Positions 1 through 7,500 of a stretch of DNA of 11,654 bases are shown one piece after another. The DNA is from Chrysochromulina parva. Its lineage: Eukaryota > Haptophyta > Prymnesiales > Chrysochromulinaceae. The translations under genes were made by a program, and so were the position numbers. The notes beneath the pieces were generated by a model. That model was not told the DNA's origin. It saw nothing but the letters and a program-made list of their open reading frames with translations, and searched no databases. Position 1 is the first letter of the stretch, and each line of letters begins with the position of its first letter. The stretch covers positions 1 through 11,654 of the forward strand of contig PJAB01001893.1 of the NCBI GenBank assembly GCA_002887195.1. Reading direction: 5' to 3'.

Positions 1-843
1 GCCAACGGCATGGCCTACATCCACTTCAACAACATGCTCCACCGCGACCTCAAGCCGGGCAACGTGCTCCTCGACGCTCAGTGGGTGGCCAAGGTTGCCG
101 ACTTTGGCACCGTCTTCGACTCGTCCGGGAGCGCCATCTCGGAGAGCGGCGACATCCAGGGCACGCCGCCCTACATGGCGCCCGAGATCGTGAAGAGGCA
201 CGTGTACGACAAGCCGGTGGACGTGTGGGCCTTTGGGTGCATGCTCGCGCACATGGGCACGAAGCGTCCCCCGTACTCGTGGCTCACGCACATCGAGACG
301 CCCAAGCAGCTCCTCGACGTGGTCGCAAGCGGCGAGTACTCGCCGCTCGAGCTGATGCTCGAGGGCACGACCACGCCGGACTCTATCAAGGATCTCGCAA
401 AGTCGTGCTGCCAGCCTGGCCCCAATATGCGGCCGACCTTTGAACAGATCTCGCAGAAGGTCAGCGAGGCCGTCGGCCTCGCATTTGGCGCGGCGACTCC
501 CCGCGGATCTAGCAATGCCGACCCGCGCCCCGTGGCGCGCATCAAGAACAAGCGCCCACTGCGCACCTCTATCATCGCGGCCCCCGGAGCGCCGGAACGT
601 GACAGTACGGCGTCTTCGGATTCCCTCACAGCGACAATGGACCAGTCGTACCGCGAGAAGTTCAAGAACCGCTCCAAGTCTTCGCTCGAGAAGTCGTACC
701 GCGTCAACACGGACGAGCCGGCGTCGCCGAGTGGCCAGGCGTCCGCGCCGCCGCCGCCCGCCGAGTCGAACACTTCGCTGTTCCAGACTTTTTCGGATAC
801 GCTCCTCGCCACCTTCACGCCCGGCAAGGGGCTCAAAGACTAG
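1..843 (+). CDS. TKL-like protein kinase, C-terminal part (5' end outside window)
   Basis: The reading frame is open from base 1 and ends at TAG 841-843, so 280 residues are visible and the N-lobe lies outside. Visible kinase landmarks are the catalytic loop HRDLKPGN (residues 14-21, with Asp16, Lys18 and Asn21), DFG (34-36), the activation-segment end GTPPYMAPE (54-62), DVWAFG (74-79) and a late MRPTF arginine motif. All catalytic residues in this part are intact, so the enzyme is probably active; HRDLKPGN favours serine/threonine specificity. Beyond about residue 160 comes a low-complexity tail with conserved pieces: RPVARIKNKRPLR, DQSYREKF, EKSYRVN and LFQTFSDTLLATFTPGKG. A paralogue with the same tail lies at 10988-11654 on the other strand. 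No intron is needed here. The family call is confident; the substrate and pathway are unknown. The ATG at base 10 is an internal methionine, not the start. Confidence 0.9.
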   Translation, partial: ANGMAYIHFNNMLHRDLKPGNVLLDAQWVAKVADFGTVFDSSGSAISESGDIQGTPPYMAPEIVKRHVYDKPVDVWAFGCMLAHMGTKRPPYSWLTHIETPKQLLDVVASGEYSPLELMLEGTTTPDSIKDLAKSCCQPGPNMRPTFEQISQKVSEAVGLAFGAATPRGSSNADPRPVARIKNKRPLRTSIIAAPGAPERDSTASSDSLTATMDQSYREKFKNRSKSSLEKSYRVNTDEPASPSGQASAPPPPAESNTSLFQTFSDTLLATFTPGKGLKD

Positions 844-1314
844 TTCAAGGACGTTTTGAAGTCGGTCGGACGAACGGGCGGATGCGATGGGGACACGGAT
901 GACATGGGGGCAAGGAGAGCGCATAGGAAATGTGAGGACGCGCCGCGGCGTGCACGGCCCCCGTGCTGTCAGGGCAGATCAGGGGCGTTGCCCTCGCGCC
1001 GTCGCGCCGCCACTGCACGCATGCTGTGCAGCGATTGCGGCGAGACTAGGCTCGAGACTGCCAACAGGGAAAGGGTGAGGGCTGAGCCCGTTTGGGAGTT
1101 GGATCTCATGGACGTCGAGCAGTGCTTCTCGGCGGGGGTAAGTCACTGGGCGTCGGGCGTCGGGCGCGTTCACCCTTTGACTCGTGCTGGACATGCTCGC
1201 GCATTGCGCTATGCACCACGGCACGATACGTATCGTCTCGATAGCATACCATAAATAGTTGATTTCGGCAGTACAAGGGTCGGGGGGAGTAGGACGACCA
1301 CGCGGGAGCGTGAC

Positions 1315-1341
1315 GGGTGTGGGGGGAAGGGGGGTGGAGGG
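1315..1341 (+). other. G-run cluster, possible G-quadruplex
   Basis: Four runs of at least three G (1315-1317, 1321-1326, 1329-1334, 1339-1341) are separated by loops of two to four bases, which fits the standard G-quadruplex pattern. It lies about 470 bp beyond the kinase stop, in the convergent intergenic region. Formation and function are untested inference. Confidence 0.5.
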
Positions 1342-1380
1342 TGGAGGTGTGTCGGGTGAAGGTAGTGCGCAGTGTGCAGT

Positions 1381-1422
1381 GTGTGCTGGTGTGTGCAGTG
1401 TGCTGGTGTGTGCAGTGTGCAG
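1381..1422 (+). repeat. GT-rich minisatellite, 17-bp unit
   Basis: Two near-identical 17-bp units (gtgtgtgcagtgtgctg at 1389-1405, and 1406-1422 with one change) follow a partial unit. GT/GC-rich sequence of the same flavour extends upstream to about 1365. It is non-coding. Confidence 0.7.
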
Positions 1423-1751
1423 GTAAAAGATTGTTAATCCGCGGTTCCGCGCCCGCGAGTGCGTCCGCTTTGGCCTTTGCTGCGGCGGCCGGCGCGCCCC
1501 TGCCCCGCCCTGCGGCTGCGCCCGGGCGACGGGCGTCCGCTTGCCGCGCGCTTCCCCCGACTTGCACTTCCGCACTTGCACCCTCCGGACTTTGGTCTTT
1601 GCGCCGGACGCGGGCGGTGAGGGAGGGCGGGGAGCGCGGCGGTGCGAGACCGTCGAGAGACTCTTCTTTGCGCTAATATGCTTGACGCGTGCATCGCGGT
1701 GATGAAAGACACGAGATCGACGGAACGCTCTACCGCGCTGTACAACTACTT

Positions 1752-1780
1752 ACGTTAAACCGGGTTATTACGTTTAACGT
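1752..1780. other. Perfect 9-bp inverted repeat (hairpin)
   Basis: The arms acgttaaac (1752-1760) and gtttaacgt (1772-1780) are exact reverse complements around an 11-base loop. The site lies about 115 bp past the stop of the minus-strand FHA gene, in an AT-richer patch of GC-rich DNA. It could be a 3'-UTR structure or a palindromic protein site; the sequence alone does not decide. Confidence 0.5.
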
Positions 1781-1894
1781 TACGGCACACTGTCGTCGGT
1801 ACGCCGCGTGGCCGAACTGCCGTGCGAACACGCGGAGTAGCGAGGCTTCGTCTACCGGCGCGCGCCCCGCGGCGGAACTTAGCGTACAGTCGTA

Positions 1895-4390
1895 CTACAT
1901 CAACGCCACGCTCAGCACGCAAAAAGGCGCCTCGGCCGAGGAGGGCTCGACATCCTCATCGTACTCTGCGCCCAGGAGCGTGGGCCCACCCGCGGGTTGG
2001 GCTTGGGCTTGGAACGCGGCTTCCAAGCGTAGCCGCTGTCGCCCGGGCCTGCGCAGCTGCCCCTCGACTGTTGCGCCGCTCGCGGCGTCGTATCGGAAGG
2101 TGTTGCTCATGCCAAAGGGAGCCTTCTCCGCATCCTCGGCCTCACAGAGCGACGTGCCCTCGAAAGGGGCTAGCAGCAAGCAATTGTCGCCGCCGTGTAC
2201 AAGCGCGACGGGCCGCTCCGCGTCGCATGCCGCACCCGCCCAAGGAGTAAGTACGCGCTCCGTGCAGCCGCCCTCGCCCTTGAACCCGCCCTCGCCTTCG
2301 CCCTCGCCGTCGAGGTCCTCCACCGCCAGATAGATGAGCATCGGGCGCGCGCTCCGGTTGACCACAGAGACCAGCGGGAGTGCCGCCGTTGTGGGCGTGG
2401 GCGTTGTGCCAGCCAGGGAGTCCGCCGCTGCAGGTGCACGCCAGGCGAGGGCATCAAAGTACACCACCTCTGCCGCTAGCCGTGAAGATGCTTCCCGCTG
2501 TGGAGATGCTTCTCGCTGTGAAGATGCTTCCCGCTGTGAAGATGCTTCCCGCTGTGAAGCTGCTTCCCGCCCGCCGTGCGTCGGTGCGGCATCACTCTGG
2601 AGTTGGAGGTGCCCTTCCGATGCGAGCAGCGGCGGGCGAGAATGCAACGCGAGCAGCGGCACTCTCACGTGGTCCTCGAGGACGAGCTGGCCGCTGCCAC
2701 CTTCGGCGCCACGCTCAGCGACTATGGCGCGCACTCGGGTGTGCTCACAGTAGCTGCGCACCTCCACTGTGGTCGAGGGCAAGCGCTGTGCGACGAAGGC
2801 CGCGCAGGACGAGGACAAGAACGAGGACGAGGACGAGGAGGCGGCGAAGGCGGTGGAAGAGGCAGAGCACGGCCGCCCCCTTGTCCATCCCTCTTTGGGG
2901 AACGTGCGAGGGGCCGCCCTTGTCGAATGCTCAGTGGCGTGCTCGATGAGGTCAGCAAACCGCCCCCCTGGGTCTGGTCCTTCCTTCCCCTCCGCCAGAG
3001 ACCCCCCCGTCTCGCCCCGTGCCGCGCCAATCGCAGCGGCGGCGACCTTGGTGACCGTGTACGTCGGCTTCGGAAGGCTCGATGGCCGCGGAGGACGTGG
3101 CGCTATCGCGGCCGTCATGGTCGAGCCACACGCCGCGGCCGGCACAGCGGCTGTTGCCGCGGCCGGTGCCTCCGGATCGGGCAGACACTCTGGCGACGGA
3201 GGCTCATAGTATCGGACCGACGGGCGCGATGCGAAGCGCACGCGCACAGGGCCGCGCCGGCGCCGCTGCCGCCGCTCCATGAGCCGGCCGCACTGCTCGT
3301 CGGCGAATGCAGTCTGCCGCCGCCACACGCTCTCCGATCGCTCAATCTCACGCCCGATCTCAATCTCACGCCCGATCTCAATCTCACGCCCGATCTCAAT
3401 CTCACTCCTGATCTCGCGCCCCGTCTCCCGAGCCCGCGCCGCAGCCGGCGCCGGAGGCGGCGCTACCGGCGGCGCCGATGCGGACCCGGCGAGGCCCTCG
3501 GCGCGACGCGCATTCTGGCGCGTGTTCCACTGGCATACTTCGTCGACGTTGTCGGCGCCTTCGGCCTCTTCGTCCATCCACTCGACCGCCGCCTGCACGC
3601 GCGCGACAAGCCCCGGCTGCACGCCTACTGGCGGATTCGTCGCTGCTGCGCTCCTCAGCTGTGGAATCGCGCTCCTCAGCTGTGGAATCGCGCTCCTCAG
3701 CTGTGGAATCGCCGGCGCCGGCAAAGTAGGATGCTGCGCTCGATGCGAGTGCATCAGGCTCGACGCAGCTGCGGCCGTTGCGGCTGGCGGTGCGGTCGTG
3801 ATCTGCGGCGGGATGAGGCCGGCGCTCTGGGGTGTGCTCCGGAGCACATATGCTCGTGAGGACGCTCCAAAGACACAGGGCACACCGTCGCGCCAGAGCG
3901 TCGGCTCACGCGGCGGCAAGCGCTCGCCATCCAGGAAGGTGCCATGCGCCGAGCCAAGATCGAGCAGGTACACTGCGCCACTGCGATGCTGGAGCACGAT
4001 GGCGTGATGTCGTGAGGCGGATGCGTGCTCGAGCACCAGGTCACACTCCGCCAAGCGGCCGGCGAGCAGGTAGGCGCGGCCAGCGAGAGGCACAGTGTCG
4101 ATGAGTGTCGCGCCGCGCCACGCGAGCAGGACGCCAGTAGCAGCCGCCGCTGAGCACCACTCGGGCAGCACAAAGTTTGCGACTGTCGGAGTGCAGCTAC
4201 CTGCCTTTGCAGGCACCGTCGGAGTGCAGCTACCTGCCTTTGCAGGCACCACGGCAGGAGCTGCGGCCGCACTTGCCGGAGGTGCTGCGGCCCGCTGGGT
4301 GCCTCCGAACATTTGCAGCGGATCCCAGCTCTGATTAGCGAGCAAGGCATCAAGGCGGGTGGGCGAGCCCGTGCGCCATCCACGTTTCAT
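1895..4390 (-). CDS. PPP1R8: NIPP1-like FHA-domain PP1 regulator with long unknown C-terminal half
   Basis: A single open frame of 831 residues, from ATG at 4390-4388 to TAG at 1897-1895. The first half matches nuclear inhibitor of protein phosphatase 1. It has an FHA domain at about residues 83-185, with Gly111-Arg112, Ser126-Arg127-x-His129, the loop GSAHGTF (146-152) and the NIPP1-typical ending FGASSRAYVLR. A later segment CQWNTRQNARR resembles the NIPP1 FNT...NKR stretch. A basic run is followed by RVRF (383-386), which fits the RVxF motif that docks protein phosphatase 1. NIPP1 is known as a nuclear scaffold that binds PP1 and phosphothreonine splicing partners, so a nuclear role is inferred. 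Residues about 535-831 look beta-rich and acidic with no family I recognise; animal NIPP1 is only about 350 residues. Four in-frame tandem repeats lie in linkers. An unseen intron or fused second gene is possible, though the frame stays open. The gene diverges from TOP2 across 204 bp. Confidence 0.75.
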   Translation of the reverse strand: MKRGWRTGSPTRLDALLANQSWDPLQMFGGTQRAAAPPASAAAAPAVVPAKAGSCTPTVPAKAGSCTPTVANFVLPEWCSAAAATGVLLAWRGATLIDTVPLAGRAYLLAGRLAECDLVLEHASASRHHAIVLQHRSGAVYLLDLGSAHGTFLDGERLPPREPTLWRDGVPCVFGASSRAYVLRSTPQSAGLIPPQITTAPPAATAAAASSLMHSHRAQHPTLPAPAIPQLRSAIPQLRSAIPQLRSAAATNPPVGVQPGLVARVQAAVEWMDEEAEGADNVDEVCQWNTRQNARRAEGLAGSASAPPVAPPPAPAAARARETGREIRSEIEIGREIEIGREIEIGREIERSESVWRRQTAFADEQCGRLMERRQRRRRGPVRVRFASRPSVRYYEPPSPECLPDPEAPAAATAAVPAAACGSTMTAAIAPRPPRPSSLPKPTYTVTKVAAAAIGAARGETGGSLAEGKEGPDPGGRFADLIEHATEHSTRAAPRTFPKEGWTRGRPCSASSTAFAASSSSSSFLSSSCAAFVAQRLPSTTVEVRSYCEHTRVRAIVAERGAEGGSGQLVLEDHVRVPLLALHSRPPLLASEGHLQLQSDAAPTHGGREAASQREASSQREASSQREASPQREASSRLAAEVVYFDALAWRAPAAADSLAGTTPTPTTAALPLVSVVNRSARPMLIYLAVEDLDGEGEGEGGFKGEGGCTERVLTPWAGAACDAERPVALVHGGDNCLLLAPFEGTSLCEAEDAEKAPFGMSNTFRYDAASGATVEGQLRRPGRQRLRLEAAFQAQAQPAGGPTLLGAEYDEDVEPSSAEAPFCVLSVALM
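2479..2568 (-). repeat. In-frame 18-bp tandem repeat x5 (REASSQ-type)
   Basis: Five 18-bp units, differing at a few bases, encode a six-residue repeat of the type QREASS (about residues 608-637) in the C-terminal half of the FHA protein. The period is divisible by three, so copy-number change would keep the frame. Confidence 0.9.
3341..3412 (-). repeat. In-frame 18-bp tandem repeat x4 (EIGREI-type)
   Basis: Four 18-bp units, the last with two changes, encode a charged six-residue repeat (EIGREI phase, about residues 329-352) between the FHA domain and the RVxF motif. The alternating charge suggests a short helical linker. Confidence 0.9.
3649..3711 (-). repeat. In-frame 21-bp tandem repeat x3 (IPQLRSA)
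   Basis: Three identical 21-bp units encode IPQLRSA three times (about residues 228-248), downstream of the FHA domain. Perfect identity at the DNA level indicates recent expansion. Confidence 0.92.
4185..4250 (-). repeat. In-frame 33-bp tandem duplication (PAKAGSCTPTV)
   Basis: Two identical 33-bp units encode an 11-residue repeat (about residues 49-70), just before the FHA domain. Each unit contains a small inverted repeat (cctgc / gcagg). The absence of any difference indicates a recent duplication. Confidence 0.92.
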
Positions 4391-4594
4391 ATCCACGGCG
4401 GCGGCACGCGAGGTTGTTCGTAGAGATCAAGATTGGCCTCCATGCCAAGGAGGGCGAATGCGCGTTGTGAATTGAATCTTCATTAAAGAGGGGCGTGCGG
4501 TCTCGGAACGCCTAAGTGCCGTTTGAGATCGCGGTTTTCGATTCGGGAACTGCGGGCTCGGGTCGAGTTATTCACACCCCTCCCGGAAAAATCG
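4391..4594. promoter_or_regulatory. Divergent promoter region of FHA protein and TOP2
   Basis: The start codons of the FHA gene (-, 4390) and the topoisomerase (+, 4595) are only 204 bp apart, so this interval must hold both 5' ends. A relatively AT-rich patch lies at about 4466-4488 (around cttcattaaag). No clear TATA box is visible. Shared control of the two genes is inference. Confidence 0.6.
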
Positions 4595-7500
4595 ATGTCG
4601 GCCAGCCGACGGTCCGCCTTGGCCACCTCCGCGACCCTTCTCCGTTCCTTGCCACAAATCATCGCACGACGTTTTGTCTCGCGCACGGAGTCAAAGATGA
4701 CTGTGAGCGAACTGAAGGAGGTGCTGGGCAAGCTCGGTTTGCCGACGACAGGCAAGAAGGCCGAGCTGGTGGCACGGCACGCGGAGGCGTTGGCGCTGGC
4801 GGCGACAGGGCCCGAACCCGCAAAGCGCATCCACACGGCCGCACCCGCAGTGATCGCCTCCTCATCCTCGGCGGACGCGTCCAAGTTCGAACGGCTCACG
4901 CCGGTCGAGCACGTCCTACGCCGGCCGGGCATGTACATCGGCTCGACTTCAGTGCAGATCGAGCCGCTGTGGGTTCACGACGCGGCCGAGGATCGGATCG
5001 TGTGGCGCGATGCACAATACATCCCAGGGCTCTACAAGATTTTCGACGAGATCCTCGTCAACGCGCTCGACAACGTGCAGCGCGACCCGGCGGGCACCAA
5101 CCGCATCGACGTGGCCATCGAGCCGCGCTCAGGGCGAACGAGCGTGTGGAATAACGGGCGCGGCATCCCGGTGCGCCGGCACGAGATCGAGGGCGTGTGG
5201 CTCCCCGAGATGCTCCTAGGCTCTCTCTTCACCGGTTCCAACTTTGACGACGAAGCCAAGCGTACCGTTGGGGGCCGGCATGGTTTCGGTGCGAAGCTGA
5301 CGAACCTCTTCTCAACGGCCTTCGAGGTGCAGACGGCGGACGCGGCGGCGGGCGTGCTGTACACCCAGCGCTGGGCGGCCAATATGAGCGAGCGCGCCGA
5401 GCCAACCATCGAGCCGCTGCCGACCGCGATGCGAGGAGCGGACTTCACCAAGATCGTCTTCACACCCGACCTGACGAAATTTGGTGTGCACGCACTACCG
5501 GAGGACATGCTTGCTCTCTTCCGACGGCGCGTGTACGATGCGGCTGCGACCGCCGCACCCGCGTGCGTCTCGCTCGACGGCCGAACGCTCCAAGTGAGCG
5601 GGCTGCAGCAGCTCGCACAGCTGTATACGAGCGGCCCGCACGCCTTCGCACGGGTGTCCGAGCGCTGGCACGTGGGGGCGTGCCTCTCGCCTACCGGTGC
5701 TTTCCAAGCGCTCAGCTTCGTCAATGGCGTCGCCACGCCGCGTGCGGGCACGCACGTGACGCACGTATGCACGCCACTGCTGCAGGCGCTCGCGCCGGCG
5801 CTCAGCCGAGCGCTCAAGCTGCCCGCGGGTGAGGAGCTCACGACGGCGCGCCTCAAGCCGCATCTGATGCTCTTCGTGGACTGCAAAGTGGATAACCCGG
5901 AGTTCGACTCGCAGTCGAAGGAAGCGCTCACGAGCCACCCTAGCAGCTTCGGGGGGCTGTGCGCCCTACCCGACGCCTTCATCAAGCGCGTGGCGGCCCT
6001 CGAGGGGCTTCGGGCCGCCGTTGCCGACGCGTTTGAACGACGCGCCACCAAAGAGCTCGCGCGCCGTACTGGGCCAGCGACCTCGCTGCTCGAGGTGCCA
6101 AAGCTCGAGGACGCGGAGCTGGCGGGCGGACCAAGCGCATCCGAGTGCACTCTCATTGTAACCGAGGGCGATTCCGCCAAGGCGTTGGCGGTGGCGGGGC
6201 TTGAGGTCGTCGGGCGGGAGCGTTACGGCGTCTTCCCCCTACGCGGCAAGCCACTCAACGTGCGTGAGATCTCGGCCAGAAAGGTGGGCGACAACGAGGA
6301 GCTCACCGGCCTGATGCGCGCCCTCGGCCTCACGCCAGGCGCGAGCTACGAACATCAGGTGGAGGCACTCAAGGCACTATCCTCCTCGATCTCCTCGATC
6401 TCCTCGATCTCGCCGGCCGCCGAGGGTGGCGCGAACGCCGAGGGTGGCGCGAGCGCCGAGGGTGGCGCCAGCGCCTCGCCCATGCCTTCAGGCAAAGCCA
6501 GGGCTCGTGGCACGGGCCTGCGGTACGGGCGCCTCATGCTGATGGCGGATCAGGATACCGATGGCTCGCACATCAAGGGCCTCGTCATTTCGATGCTTCA
6601 TCACTTTTGGCCCGAGTTGCTGCGTGCCGACTTTGTGCAAGAGTTCCAGACGCCGCTGCTCAAGGCGCGGCGTATCTCGGACGGCCAGGTACTCGCGTTC
6701 TTCTCGTTGCCCGAGTACGAAGCCTGGCACACGCAGCTTAGCGCGCCCGAGCAACGCCACTGGCGTGCCAAGTACTACAAGGGGCTGGGCACCTCGACTG
6801 CGCAGGAGGCGCGTGAGTACTTCGGGGCCTTGGGCTCGCACCGGCTTCAGCTCGAGTGGGCGAGCGCGGCAGATGACGACCTGATCGATATGGCTTTCTC
6901 AAAGAAGCGAGCGGCGGATCGGCGCGAGTGGATGCTGCACGCTGCACGTCGCATGCATGCAGCGGCCAACGCGGCGGCAACACCTGCGCAACTCGTGGAC
7001 GGCAACGAGCCGCCGCCGCCGCTGCAGCCGCCGTCGCCGCCGCAGCAGCCGGGAGTGCCGTCGCCGCCGAAAGCGCAGCAAGGGCGCCGTGCGATCGGGG
7101 AGCGACGCACATACGCGGCATTCGTCAACGAGGAGCTCGTCCAGTTTTCTCTCGCGGACGTGCGCCGCTCGCTCCCATCCGCCATTGATGGCCTCAAGCC
7201 TTCCCAGCGCAAGGTGCTCTATGCGTGCTTCGCCAAGCGTCTGCTGCCCTCCGCCGCGGAGATGAAGGTGGCGCAGCTCGCGGGCTTCTGTGCCGAGGTG
7301 ACCCATTATCACCACGGCGAGGCTTCGATGCATGCGACCATCACGAACATGGCGCAGGGCTTTGTGGGCTCGAACAACGTGCCGCTACTAGAAGCGTGTG
7401 GCCAGTTTGGCACGCGCGCTGCCGGTGGGAGTGACGCGGCCTCGGCTCGGTACATCTTCACACGCCTCACGCCGCTTGCTCCGCTCCTCTTCCCAGCGGC

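Larger units (their letters stand above)
844..1894. other. Intergenic region between convergent genes, no supportable gene
   Basis: This stretch lies between the stop of the left kinase (+) and the stop of the FHA protein (-), so it should hold both 3' untranslated regions. Several open frames of 60-200 codons exist on both strands, but their translations are Arg/Pro/Ala-rich, overlap one another and show no recognisable domain, as expected by chance in GC-rich DNA. I see no tRNA or rRNA signature. Identifiable contents are a G-run cluster near 1315-1341, a GT-rich repeat near 1381-1422 and an AT-rich hairpin at 1752-1780. Confidence 0.7.

Noticed and set aside
171..836. 221-codon frame antisense to the left kinase
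   Set aside because: It is a shadow of a frame with clear kinase motifs; GC-rich coding DNA often leaves the opposite strand open.
856..1254. 132-codon plus-strand open frame
   Set aside because: Low-complexity Arg-rich translation with no domain, overlapping other chance frames in a convergent intergenic region.
979..1581. 200-codon minus-strand open frame
   Set aside because: Pro/Thr/His/Arg-rich translation that reads through the GT-rich repeat and G-run cluster; no family resemblance.
2576..3859. 427-codon plus-strand frame opposite the FHA protein
   Set aside because: Arg-rich mirror of the NIPP1-like gene with no domain; the minus strand has FHA and RVxF motifs.
4391..4396. Extended FHA-protein start at 4396
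   Set aside because: It is a GTG codon; an ATG two codons later (4390-4388) is the natural eukaryotic start.
4523..4594. Extended TOP2 start at 4523
   Set aside because: That codon is TTG; the first ATG in frame is at 4595 and begins a presequence-like segment.
5032..6180. 382-codon minus-strand frame opposite TOP2
   Set aside because: Ser/Ala-rich shadow of the ATPase and TOPRIM coding sequence.
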